Shown here in pieces: positions 8,802-17,839 of a DNA stretch of 64,000 bases. Made by a program: the position numbers and the translations under genes. How positions within the stretch are numbered: the stretch's first letter is position 1; each line of letters begins with the position of its first letter. The notes under the pieces were generated by a model. It was not told the origin of the DNA, did no database searches, and saw only the letters and a list, made by a program, of their open reading frames with translations. Source of the DNA: Rothia mucilaginosa (GTDB lineage Bacteria > Actinomycetota > Actinomycetes > Actinomycetales > Micrococcaceae). The stretch covers positions 496,001 through 560,000 of the forward strand of contig NZ_AP014938.1 in NCBI RefSeq assembly GCF_001548235.1, given 5' to 3'.

Positions 8802-9015
8802 TAGTATTTATTAAACATACAGATACGCGTAAGTCGTGCGCTCCACTGTGGACTCACCATCCAAGCGAACTAACCACTCGCCAGAGAAGCGTATGCGGAG
8901 ATTACTCACCATTTTCTCCGGCACGACGCCGCCGCGTATGCCAATTGATGCCCTCCGGATTTTTGCATCAGGTATACGGGGTTACTACCGATAAATACAT
9001 AGAGAGGAATAGGCT

Positions 9016-9726
9016 ATGTCTATTCAGAACTTCCCCCGCGTCAGCGTTGATACTTCCAAGTTCGACCTGCCCGTATTTGCCCCTGCCGTCGCGCCCGTTC
9101 GTATTCCTACTAAGACTTACGATTTGGTGGTGTCCCTCGGCACCGACGTTCACACTTTTGATCGTCTCCTGCGTTGGGTTGAGGCTTATCTTGAGGCTCA
9201 CCCCGAGGTCACCTGCCTCGTGCAGCACGGCCACACTGCGCCCATTAAGCACGCAGACAACCTTAAGCTTCTTCCCGCCTCCGAGCTGCTGGACTACTAC
9301 GCAACCGCACGCGTAGTGCTAGTTCAGGGCGGCCCCGGCTCCATCCAGGATGCACGCCGTACCGGCGCTCTGCCGCTGGCTGTTCCGCGCCGCGCAGAGT
9401 TCGACGAGGTCGTTGACAACCACCAGGTCCCCTTCACCGCTCTGATGGAGAAGCGCGGTCACGCTGTTGTTGTTGAAAGCCGCGAAGACCTCTTCGACAA
9501 GCTGGATCTTGCTCTGGCGAACCCCTCCCTGTTCCGCACTGCTGAGCCCTACATCTCCACCCCGGAGATTTCTGCAGCGCAGCTGGGCGAGGAACTGCGG
9601 GATCTGCTCGCTGGCAAGACCCACCGCAAGGATTCCTTCTGGGGTCGTCTGAAGCAGGCCGCTCGCGCACACCGTGCGGGTAAGGCTGAGATGGCTCGCA
9701 TCGACGCAATGGCTCCTAGCGCCTAA
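9016..9726 (+). CDS. ALG13/PssE-like glycosyltransferase catalytic subunit
   Basis: A 236-residue protein with the family 28 C-terminal donor-binding fold. It has VVSLGTDVHTFDRLLRWVEA near residue 38 and the nucleotide-sugar loop GGPGSIQDARRTGALPLAVP followed by DEVVDNHQ, all hallmarks of ALG13/PssE. It should bind the UDP-sugar and act with the ALG14-like protein encoded just upstream. About 30 N-terminal residues precede the conserved fold. A ribosome binding site (AGAGAGGA) fits ATG 9016. The 277-base gap with a hairpin suggests its own promoter, although partner stoichiometry would favour co-transcription. Confidence 0.83.
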   Translation: MSIQNFPRVSVDTSKFDLPVFAPAVAPVRIPTKTYDLVVSLGTDVHTFDRLLRWVEAYLEAHPEVTCLVQHGHTAPIKHADNLKLLPASELLDYYATARVVLVQGGPGSIQDARRTGALPLAVPRRAEFDEVVDNHQVPFTALMEKRGHAVVVESREDLFDKLDLALANPSLFRTAEPYISTPEISAAQLGEELRDLLAGKTHRKDSFWGRLKQAARAHRAGKAEMARIDAMAPSA

Positions 9727-9780
9727 CCAGCGCGCCTAAAAGCTTTAGCTTTCTAAGCCCAGCATCCTTAGTGATGCGAT

Positions 9781-9808
9781 GTGGGAGCCGCCCGGAGGTG
9801 TGTCCCAC
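9781..9808 (+). terminator. Possible terminator after the ALG13-like gene
   Basis: GTGGGA at 9781-9786 pairs with TCCCAC at 9803-9808, followed by TTTTAG. The stem is short, but position and T-run fit a terminator. Confidence 0.5.
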
Positions 9809-9912
9809 TTTTAGACCGGCATGCGAATCCTCCAACCACCCTGTGAGAGGCTGTGGACGTTTTCCCTTGTTCACGGCATATTCTCAGGTGGATTCGCGTC
9901 TTTACATTGGTT

Positions 9913-9966
9913 GCGAAAACCCCGCGCACCGTATCCTTAGATAGGGATAATGCGCGGGGTTTTCGC
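9913..9966 (+). promoter_or_regulatory. GC-rich 16-bp hairpin directly before the DUF2505 gene
   Basis: Exact 16-base inverted arms at 9913-9928 and 9951-9966 enclose a smaller TATCC/GGATA pairing. The structure ends in GGTTTTCGC only 20 bases before the ATG at 9987. It could terminate upstream transcription. A -10-like GGATAAT also sits inside its loop, so it may overlap the promoter or leader of the next gene. Confidence 0.6.
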
Positions 9967-9986
9967 GCACTACGAAAGGAACAATT

Positions 9987-10484
9987 ATGGCAGTTCAGGA
10001 ATCGACCGTTATCAACGCAAGCGTTGAGCAGGTTATCGAGGCGTTCTCTAGCGAGGATTTCGCACGCTTCGTATGCTCCGAGGTTGGCGTGGAGTTCGGT
10101 AGCTTCTCCGTTTCCGGTGACACCTCCGCTGAGTTCACCGCAACCACCGAGCGTACCGTGCCCGCTGAGCGTGTGCCGGACATCGCTCGTAAGTTCGTCG
10201 GCAACGGCGTTGCTATGACCCAGGTGGACACCGTAAGCGCACCGGCTGCTGACGGCTCCCGCACCGTTTCTACCGAGGTCAAGGTCAGCGGCGTTCCCGT
10301 GTCCGCTCAGGCTACTCAGAAGCTGACTCCCGAGGGTGAGCAGACCCGCCTGGACGTTAACGGTGAGGTCTCCTGCTCCATCCCGCTGGTGGGCAAGAAG
10401 ATTGCAGCCGCTGCTGAGCCTCAGGTTGGCCGCGTGCTGAAGGTTCTGGGTTCCTCCGCTGAGAAGTGGCTGGCACAGCGCTAA
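9987..10484 (+). CDS. DUF2505 family protein
   Basis: A 165-residue soluble protein matching the actinobacterial DUF2505 family. The N terminus VQESTVINASVEQVIEAFSS resembles the first strand-helix of START/polyketide-cyclase-like lipid-binding folds. The C terminus (IPLVGKKIAAAAEPQVGRVL) resembles the long closing helix of that fold. The biochemical role of the family is not established; binding of a hydrophobic ligand is inference from the fold. GAAAGGA precedes the ATG with suitable spacing. It is a single-gene unit closed by a strong hairpin. Confidence 0.82.
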   Translation: MAVQESTVINASVEQVIEAFSSEDFARFVCSEVGVEFGSFSVSGDTSAEFTATTERTVPAERVPDIARKFVGNGVAMTQVDTVSAPAADGSRTVSTEVKVSGVPVSAQATQKLTPEGEQTRLDVNGEVSCSIPLVGKKIAAAAEPQVGRVLKVLGSSAEKWLAQR

Positions 10485-10534
10485 AGCTTATAAGACGCTC
10501 ACCTTTGAGGTGCAGCTGATATACCGCCAATATG

Positions 10535-10576
10535 CAGAGGATCCCCGCCGTAAGTAGTTACGGCGGGGATCCTCTG
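10535..10576. terminator. Bidirectional terminator (DUF2505 / cytidylyltransferase)
   Basis: Exact 19-base arms (10535-10553, 10558-10576) with a 4-base loop lie between convergent genes ending at 10484 (+) and 10641 (-), serving either strand. Confidence 0.88.
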
Positions 10577-10640
10577 TGTGTCTTGATAAGTCTCGATGAG
10601 TCTCTATGGGCTCTAGCGCACCTATGAGGGCGTAGGGGCG

Positions 10641-11138
10641 TTAGGAGGCGACGATCGCCTCGGAGTATTCGCGCTCGCCGAGCAGCTCAGCGAAGCGGCG
10701 CATCTCTACGCGCAGGTCGTGCTCTGCTTCGAGCAGGTCAACGACCTTGCGCAGCTTGGTGCTGGAGGTGTGCTCGGTGTAGGGGAAGTAGTGTACTTCC
10801 ACACCGACCTCTGCGAAGCGTGCTTCCAGGGCGTTGCCCTTTTCGGTGTCCTTCCAGTCGTCGCCCTTGAAGAAGACGTTGAAGGGCTTCTGCTTCCAGG
10901 TTTCGAGCTTGTCGGGGGTGGTTTCGACGTGCACTTCGTCCACGTAGTCGATGTGGCTGACGATAGCAGCACGCTCTTCGATGGGGATAACGGGGCGGCG
11001 GCCCTTGGTCACTTCCAGAACGTCATCGTGCACGACGCCTGCAATGAGGTAGTCGCAGTTTTCCTTAGCCTTGCGGAGAATCTCGAGGTGGCCGTAGTGG
11101 AAAAGGTCGTAGGCGCCTGCGGCGTAGCCAATAATCAT
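10641..11138 (-). CDS. TagD-like cytidylyltransferase family protein
   Basis: A 165-residue nucleotidyltransferase of the glycerol-3-phosphate/ethanolamine-phosphate cytidylyltransferase family. It carries GAYDLFHYGH (residues 8-17), the HxGH-type CTP site, and a C-terminal YTEHTSSTKLR equivalent to the RTxGISTT motif. It should form a CDP-alcohol from CTP and a phosphoalcohol. That would feed a CDP-alcohol phosphotransferase such as the one at 1605-2393, though the two genes are 8 kb apart and on opposite strands. The C-terminal ~35 residues extend beyond TagD length. The substrate (glycerol-3-phosphate or another polyol phosphate) cannot be assigned. It is transcribed alone. Confidence 0.82.
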   Translation of the reverse strand: MIIGYAAGAYDLFHYGHLEILRKAKENCDYLIAGVVHDDVLEVTKGRRPVIPIEERAAIVSHIDYVDEVHVETTPDKLETWKQKPFNVFFKGDDWKDTEKGNALEARFAEVGVEVHYFPYTEHTSSTKLRKVVDLLEAEHDLRVEMRRFAELLGEREYSEAIVAS

Positions 11139-11665
11139 GGGGCTTCCTTGTGGTTGGTAGCGGCGATGGTTATTCCGGTGTGGTTGAAATACCGGAAGGG
11201 GTGAGAAACATAACCGTTATCTGTAGTGATGGCAGGAGAATTAGCGAAGATTATTCAGCACTGAGAAAGTATTCTCTCTACGCTGTTTTTCTTCTCGCTA
11301 TCACGTGAGAATATGCGGGTCCGAAAAGAGTTTCTCGAGGGTGCTGGTTGGGCGCCCTTGGTCCTTTTATTTTACCAGTCACCTTTTTGAAGGAAAAAGG
11401 AAAAGATATAAATATGAGGCGGATACGGTGTAGTATCCGCCTCATATTTTCATCCTATTGATTTAAATCAAAGAAATCTTATATCAAGAAAGAGTAGGGT
11501 GTAGATTCTCGACTCGAGTCTCGTTCGGTGCTCACCGCTAAAAGTTCATCGAAAAACATTACACATCCATGCAATATATTGTCGATGGATCCATTCGATA
11601 TTTTCGATTGGCGTTCAAATATTGGCTACTTACCAAACAATCCAACCTACCCCCTCGGCAAAGAA
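11139..11665. other. Intergenic region between sufU and the cytidylyltransferase gene
   Basis: About 527 bases with no credible gene; an open frame from 11528 runs antisense to sufU and is rejected. It contains the sufU terminator at 11410-11449, AT-rich flanks, and presumably the promoter of the minus-strand cytidylyltransferase gene near 11150-11300. Confidence 0.5.
11410..11449 (-). terminator. Terminator downstream of sufU
   Basis: Exact 17-base arms (11410-11426, 11433-11449) with a 6-base loop and AT-rich edges lie about 220 bases after the sufU stop. Confidence 0.75.
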
Positions 11666-12136
11666 TTAGTTCTTCGCGACTGCTTCCTTAGTAGCTTCCT
11701 CAACCGCAACCCACGAAAGCATCGCGCACTTCACGCGCGCCATAAACTTCGAAACGCCAGAGAAAGCCGCCATATCGCCGTACTCCTCTTCGTCCAGGGT
11801 CACCTTACCGCGCGAGCGCAGCATCTCGCGGAACGCATCCACGTGGCTCTGCAGCTCGGAGACGGTCATGCCCGGAGCCATTTCAGAGAGCACGGAGGCG
11901 GCAGCCATGGAGATGGAGCAACCGTCGCCTTCCCAGGAGATCGACTCGATGGTCTTCTCGCCGTCCTTCAGCTCGTCAGAGAGCACCACGCGCAGGTTGA
12001 TTTCGTCGCCGCAGGTGGGGTTGTACTGGTGGTTATCGGCACTTGCGTGACCGGCGGGTACCTCTACGAGGTGCTCGCCGCTGCGCTGCTTAGAATGCTC
12101 CAGAATAATTTCCTGGTACAGGGATTCAAGAGACAC
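11666..12136 (-). CDS. sufU: SufU iron-sulfur assembly / sulfur-acceptor protein
   Basis: A 156-residue SufU/NifU-N-type protein. The metal-site cysteines are present as NPTCGD (C42, D44), GDGCSIS (C73) and RVKCAML (C137). The inserted segment between the second and third cysteines is typical of Gram-positive SufU, which binds zinc and accepts persulfide sulfur from SufS. It lies 66 bases downstream of sufS on the same strand, fitting a sufS-sufU transcription unit. No sufB, sufC or sufD is visible here, so the scaffold complex must be encoded elsewhere. Confidence 0.93.
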   Translation of the reverse strand: MSLESLYQEIILEHSKQRSGEHLVEVPAGHASADNHQYNPTCGDEINLRVVLSDELKDGEKTIESISWEGDGCSISMAAASVLSEMAPGMTVSELQSHVDAFREMLRSRGKVTLDEEEYGDMAAFSGVSKFMARVKCAMLSWVAVEEATKEAVAKN

Positions 12137-12202
12137 GGTGATCTTCTTCCGTCAGTTGGTATGTCTGAAAAATTGGGGCGTTAGCTTCTAACGCGTCTGC
12201 TT

Positions 12203-13501
12203 TTAGAAGCCGAAGTAGGGGCGCACCTCGGCGAGTGCCTTCAGGAAAGCGTCCACGTCTTCGGTGGTGTTGTAGATGTAGGTGGAGGCGCGGGTCGAGG
12301 CGGTCACACCGGCGCAGCGGTGCAGCGGCTGGGCGCAGTGGTGGCCCACGCGCACGGCGATGCCCTGGGTGTCAAGCAGCTGGCCCACGTCGTGCGGGTG
12401 CACGCCCTCGATGGCGAGAGCAACCAGGCCGGCACGTTTGGTGGGGTCGGTGGGGCCGAGCAAGCGCACACCGTCAATCTTCTGAACGCCCTCAACGAGG
12501 CGGGCACCCAGTTCGTGTTCCCACGCCTCAACGTTCTCCATGCCCAGGTGCTGCAGGTAGCGCACGGCAGCGGCGAAAGCGACTGCCTGCGAGACACGCT
12601 GGGTACCTGCCTCAAACTTGATGGGGGCGGGCATGTACTCGGCGTCCTGCAGACCCACGCGGGTAATCATGGAGCCACCGGTCAGGAAGGGCGGCAGAGC
12701 TTCGAGTAGTTCGGCACGGCCGTAAAGGGCACCGATACCGGTGGGTGCCAGCATCTTGTGGCCGGAGAACGCCGCGAAGTCGACGTCCAGGGCGTGGAAG
12801 TCTACGGGCATGTGCGGTACGGACTGGCAGGCATCCAGCACGACGAGCGCGCCGTGCTTGCGCGCCATGGCGACCATGCGGGGCACATCGGTAATCGCGC
12901 CGGTCACGTTCGAGACGTGGGTGAACGCCACGATGCGGGTCTTCTCGTTGATGATGCCCTCGGCTGCCGAGTAGTCGAGCTGACCGTCCTCGGTGGAGGG
13001 GATGTGGCGCAGAGTCGCGCCAGTACGCTGGGCAAGAATCTGCCAGGGAATGAGGTTCGCGTGGTGCTCAATCTCCGTGGTGACGATTTCATCGCCGGGC
13101 TTCAGCGCGAAACGCTCAGCGGCGGGACCGCCGATGCCCTGGGAGGCGTTGCCGATGGAGTAGGCAACCAGGTTCAGTGCCTCGGTTGCGTTGGAGGTCC
13201 ACACGATTTCTTCGTCAGTGGCACCGACGAAGTTCGCTACGGTGGTGCGCGCATCCTCAAACAGGTCGGTTGCTTCGACCGCGAGGGTGTGGGCGCCGCG
13301 GTGTACGGCGGAGTTAGCGTGCAGGTAGAAGTCGCGTTCTGCGGTGAGAACCTGAAGGGGTTTCTGGCTGGTCGCCCCCGAATCCAGGTAGACCAAGGGA
13401 TGCCCGTTGACCTCAGTGTTGAGGATCGGGAAGTCCTGGCGAAGCTGGCGTACGATCTCGTCGCTCAGCGGGGTGTTGGCGGGGGTGGAGTATTCAGCCA
13501 C
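12203..13501 (-). CDS. sufS: SufS-type cysteine desulfurase
   Basis: A 432-residue class V aminotransferase-fold PLP enzyme. The Schiff-base lysine is in SGHKML (K249), the cofactor aspartate in LDACQS, and the persulfide-forming cysteine in RVGHHCAQPLH (C389). These mark group II cysteine desulfurases that release sulfur from cysteine as alanine forms and hand it to SufU. The GTG start at 13501 is supported by AGAAGGT a few bases upstream on the minus strand. A 12-bp-stem hairpin (13523-13563) sits 22 bases upstream of the start, and a 16-bp tandem repeat lies further up, possibly regulatory. Confidence 0.94.
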   Translation of the reverse strand: MAEYSTPANTPLSDEIVRQLRQDFPILNTEVNGHPLVYLDSGATSQKPLQVLTAERDFYLHANSAVHRGAHTLAVEATDLFEDARTTVANFVGATDEEIVWTSNATEALNLVAYSIGNASQGIGGPAAERFALKPGDEIVTTEIEHHANLIPWQILAQRTGATLRHIPSTEDGQLDYSAAEGIINEKTRIVAFTHVSNVTGAITDVPRMVAMARKHGALVVLDACQSVPHMPVDFHALDVDFAAFSGHKMLAPTGIGALYGRAELLEALPPFLTGGSMITRVGLQDAEYMPAPIKFEAGTQRVSQAVAFAAAVRYLQHLGMENVEAWEHELGARLVEGVQKIDGVRLLGPTDPTKRAGLVALAIEGVHPHDVGQLLDTQGIAVRVGHHCAQPLHRCAGVTASTRASTYIYNTTEDVDAFLKALAEVRPYFGF

Positions 13502-13522
13502 GGGTACCTTCTTCTCTCGCTC

Positions 13523-13563
13523 ATACGCTCCACGGTCGGGTATTTTCCCGTCGTGGAGCGTAT
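13523..13563 (-). promoter_or_regulatory. Hairpin in the sufS leader or distal pth terminator
   Basis: Exact 12-base arms (13523-13534, 13552-13563) with further weak pairing inside lie 22 bases before the sufS GTG and 142 bases after the pth stop. The position suits a leader attenuator as well as a pth terminator. Confidence 0.5.
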
Positions 13564-13653
13564 AACGTCATTCTTTTCTAGCTTATTCCCTCACCGGGCT
13601 CTTGCATAGTTAGGTAGAGCCTAGTTCACACATCGGCCCGCATCATGCATTAC

Positions 13654-13685
13654 CCCAGTTCAGTGTTGACCCAGTTCAGTGTTTA
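13654..13685. repeat. Two tandem 16-bp repeats upstream of sufS
   Basis: CCCAGTTCAGTGTTGA (13654-13669) is followed at once by the same sequence with one change (13670-13685). It lies between pth and sufS, about 150 bases upstream of sufS. Confidence 0.75.
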
Positions 13686-13704
13686 CCCGGCACGGGTCAT
13701 ACGG

Positions 13705-14292
13705 CTAGGAACCTGCGCCGTGGTAGCGCTGCTGGGTTGCCAGCAGGCCTTCCTTTACGAGCATCATCGTTGCATCCGCTGCGTTTGAGATGAGGAAGGG
13801 CAGGTCCTTCGCCTCGGTGCTGCTGAAGGGCTTGAGCACGAAATCTGCGGTGTCCATGCGTCCAGGAGGTCGACCGATGCCGGTGCGAACACGGTAGTAG
13901 TCCTTGGTACCCAGCGCCTTGGTGATATCGCGCAGACCGTTATGACCGCCCTCTCCCCCACCAATCTTGAGCTTAATAGTGTCGAAGGGGATATCCAGTT
14001 CATCGTGCACCGCGATGATACGGTCGGGGTTAATATCGTAGAACTGGGCTAGAGCCGATACCGGGCCGCCCGAGGTGTTCATATAGGTCAGGGGCTTGGC
14101 CAGCACTACCTTGGGTCCGCCTATACCCAAACGTCCTTCCAGCACCTGGGCGCGCGCGCGTCCGTGCTTCTTGAAGCCACCGCCTACTTCACGCGCCAGT
14201 TCATCAACCACCATCTGGCCGATGTTATGGCGGGTTTTCTCGTACTCCGGGCCCGGGTTCCCCAGACCAACAATGAGCCACGCATCAGACAT
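13705..14292 (-). CDS. pth: Peptidyl-tRNA hydrolase
   Basis: A 195-residue bacterial Pth. The signature [20 protein letters not shown] (residues 6-25) includes N12 and catalytic H22; YMNTSG and VHDELDIP contribute N72 and D97; [13 protein letters not shown] follows. It cleaves peptidyl-tRNAs released by stalled ribosomes. It lies downstream of rplY in the same direction, the usual actinobacterial order prs-rplY-pth, although here prs is 23 kb away. Length is normal. A hairpin lies in the 146-base gap to rplY. Confidence 0.96.
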   Translation of the reverse strand: MSDAWLIVGLGNPGPEYEKTRHNIGQMVVDELAREVGGGFKKHGRARAQVLEGRLGIGGPKVVLAKPLTYMNTSGGPVSALAQFYDINPDRIIAVHDELDIPFDTIKLKIGGGEGGHNGLRDITKALGTKDYYRVRTGIGRPPGRMDTADFVLKPFSSTEAKDLPFLISNAADATMMLVKEGLLATQQRYHGAGS

Positions 14293-14360
14293 ATCTTCGC
14301 CCTTTCCACGGCGCTGTAAAAGGTTTTTAGAAAATTCATGGACTACACCATTCTATGAGT

Positions 14361-14402
14361 ATGGCCCGCTACCACCTCAGAAGAGAGGTAGCGGCGGGCC
14401 AT
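14361..14402 (-). terminator. Terminator downstream of rplY
   Basis: ATGGCCC/GGGCCAT outer arms and GCTACC/GGTAGC inner arms with a 3-base bulge lie 37 bases past the rplY stop. Confidence 0.7.
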
Positions 14403-14438
14403 CCACAAATCATTGTTGCGCTAGGCGCAGGGCGCGGT

Positions 14439-15098
14439 CTAGTGCTTTGAGTTATCTGAGTCGTGAGCTTCGCCAGCCTGATCTGATTCCTCGGAAGCTT
14501 CAACGATGTCACCCTCGGGTGCGTTTTCGCCTTCTTCACCGGGCTCGGGAACGTCGAGTTCCTCGGGCTCAGAAACGTTAACGATCAGCAGTTCAGCGTC
14601 TGCAACCAGGGTTACGCCTGAGGGCAGTTCAACGTCTGATGCCAGAACGTGAGCGCCAGCTTCGCGGCCTTCGATGCTCACGGTCAAAGCTTCGGGTGCC
14701 TTCAGTGCGTCAGCTTCAACCAGAAGAACGGTTTCTTCCTGGTTAGCAACGGCGCCAACAGCAGGCTCGCCTTCAACGTGTACAGGAACCTCAATCTCAA
14801 CGCGCTCGCCGCGCTTAACGGTCAGCAGGTCGATGTGCTGCAGTTCAGGGCGGATTGCGTGACGCTGGATGTCCTTGATCATTGCGAGGTGTGATTCACC
14901 TTCGATGTCGAGGTCGAGGATAGCGTTGGGGACGCGGGCAGCCAGGGTGGTTGCGTGGCCGGGGAGTACTACGTGCTTGGGCTCTTCGCCGTGGCCGTAG
15001 ATGACGGCGGGGATGTCGCCTGCCATGCGGATGCGGCGCGCGTAGCCCTTGCCGAAGTCGCTACGTACGGTAGCTGAAATTTTGATGGTATCTGACAT
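14439..15098 (-). CDS. rplY: 50S ribosomal protein L25 / general stress protein Ctc
   Basis: A 219-residue L25/TL5/Ctc protein. The N-terminal ~90 residues form the 5S rRNA-binding L25 domain (GKGYARRIRMAGDIPAVIYG). The next ~95 form the C-terminal TL5 beta domain. A long acidic tail (EPGEEGENAPEGDIVEASEE) closes the protein, as common in actinobacteria. It binds 5S rRNA in the central protuberance of the 50S subunit. It precedes pth. The ribosome binding site on the minus strand (GAAAGGGTGG) fits the ATG at 15098. Confidence 0.95.
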   Translation of the reverse strand: MSDTIKISATVRSDFGKGYARRIRMAGDIPAVIYGHGEEPKHVVLPGHATTLAARVPNAILDLDIEGESHLAMIKDIQRHAIRPELQHIDLLTVKRGERVEIEVPVHVEGEPAVGAVANQEETVLLVEADALKAPEALTVSIEGREAGAHVLASDVELPSGVTLVADAELLIVNVSEPEELDVPEPGEEGENAPEGDIVEASEESDQAGEAHDSDNSKH

Positions 15099-15240
15099 GA
15101 GTTGTCCACCCTTTCTTGGTTAGAAGTTATGCGCCAAGTGGAATAGGGACTGGCGCCAGAAATCTCTTTCCAACCAGCCACCGTCAGTTACGGACCTACA
15201 CGTTTCGTGTATTCCACCGCCTTGGCCAAGACAATATTGT

Positions 15241-15278
15241 ACAGGTTCCCGGCTCTTCTTCAAGGGCCGGGAACCTGT
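15241..15278 (-). terminator. Terminator downstream of rmlCD
   Basis: 17-base arms (15241-15257, 15262-15278), 13 of them exact G/C-rich pairs, with a 4-base loop, about 65 bases after the rmlCD stop. Confidence 0.85.
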
Positions 15279-15342
15279 GATATGGCGTTTTTCACGCCTT
15301 TTATGCTGTTGTCAGCAGATATAGAGCCAAATCTTTAGAGGA

Positions 15343-16766
15343 TTAGGAGCCCATTTCTGCAAGGTAGGCGGCGAGCGCCTCGCGGTGATCGCGCGGGGTG
15401 AAGCCTGCAGCGATCAGCTTGGACAGGTCCATTGCCGAGTTCGTCGGACGGTGAGCGAAGAGCTCAGCGTTGGCGAAGTATTCCTCGGTGGTGGTGTCGC
15501 TGACTCGTGCCGGGTCGTGGCCGGTACCCTCGTACACTGCGCGAGCGAACTGTGCCCAGTTGATGACTTCACCGGTGTTCGACACGTTGTAGGTGCCGTA
15601 CTCAGCGCCGGAGAAGAGCAGATGCAGGGCAGCTGCTGCCAGATCCTGGGTGAAGGTCGGGCGGCCCCACTGGTCGGCGACCACGGACGGGTCGATACCG
15701 CGCTCAGCCAGGGATGCCATGGTGCCCACAAAGTTCTTGCCGGCGCCAACAACCCAGCTGGTGCGCAGGGTGTAGTGCTTACGCCATGCGGCAGCGGCAA
15801 CCTCACCGGCAGCCTTAGAAGCGCCATAGACGCTCAGCGGTGCCAGGGGGTAATCCTCCGGGTATTCCTCACCCAGGGGCAGGGAACCGTCAAAGACGTA
15901 GTCGGTGGATACGTGAACCAGCGGCAGGTTAGCTTCTTCGCAGATGGAGGCAAGAGCGCTCACGCCCAGGGCGTTAGCTGCCCAGGCGTCGCGGCGGCCC
16001 TCGGGGGTTTCTGCCTGATCCACTGCGGTGTACGCTGCTGCGTTGATGACCGCGCGGAAGGAGCGCCAGCGGAATGCGTCGCGCCACTGCTCGGGCTTAC
16101 CCAGGTCGAGGCGGTCGCGATCCACAGCCAGGAAGGGGACGTTCTGCTCGGTGAGCTGGCGAACCAGCTCGGTGCCGAGCTGACCACCCGCGCCAATGAT
16201 TAGGATCGGGTCGGCTTCCAGGGGCTTGATCTCGTTCAGACGCGGGTGGTTACGGTCCTTCTCGGAGAGCTCTGCCTTCGCCAGGTCGATGGGCCAGTCG
16301 ATTGCGACGGTCTCATCGGCAAGGTTCAGGAAGCTGTAGCCGGATACTGCATCCGCCGACCAGTGGTCGTTCACCAGGTAGGTGTAGGCGGTGTTCTCTT
16401 CCAGGGTCTGGAAGGAGTTACCCACGCCGCGGGGCACGAAGATTGCGGTGTCCGGGCCCAGCTCCACGGTGACGACCTTGCCGAAGGACTCGCCGGCACG
16501 CAAGTCAACCCATGCACCGAAGATACGGCCGGTCGCAACAGAAACGTACTTATCCCACGGCTCGGCGTGGATACCGCGGGTGGTACCTACCGAAGCGTTG
16601 AACGAGATATTGTTCTGGACGGGGTTGAAGTCGGGCAGACCGGCTGCGACCATCTTCTCGCGCTGCCAGTTTTCCTTGAACCAGCCGCGGTTATCGCCGT
16701 GAACCGGCAGGTCAATAATGAGCAGGCCGGGAATCTCGGTTTCAGTAACCTTCAATTCCTTGGTCA

Positions 16767-16767
<1 letters not shown>
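15343..16767 (-). CDS. Fused dTDP-4-dehydrorhamnose 3,5-epimerase / reductase
   Basis: A 474-residue fusion of the last two enzymes of dTDP-L-rhamnose synthesis. Residues ~1-185 form an RmlC cupin (DNRGWFKENW, TTRGIHAEPWDKYVSV with the catalytic-type His, FVPRGVGNSF). Residues ~190-474 form an RmlD short-chain dehydrogenase with the NAD(P) loop ILIIGAGGQLGTELV, N-A-A-A-Y-T, STDYVFDG, and the catalytic Y-x3-K in SVYGASKAAG. Such RmlCD fusions occur in actinobacteria. It overlaps the stop of rmlB by one base, so the two form an operon, with rmlA divergent. The product feeds rhamnosyltransferases for cell-wall or capsular glycans. Confidence 0.92.
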
Positions 16768-17783
<1,016 letters not shown>

Positions 17784-17839
17784 CTAAACGGTGATTTTTA
17801 TGCCTCAACAAAGAGATAAACATGACACAATAAGAAGTT

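Noticed and set aside
8739-9015. Possible small gene between the ALG14- and ALG13-like genes
   Set aside because: Only short frames without ribosome binding sites; a hairpin and an AT-rich promoter-like stretch explain the gap.
9727-9912. Structured non-coding RNA after the ALG13-like gene
   Set aside because: There are small hairpins at 9781-9808 and nearby, but no known RNA family was recognised; a terminator plus spacer is enough to explain it.
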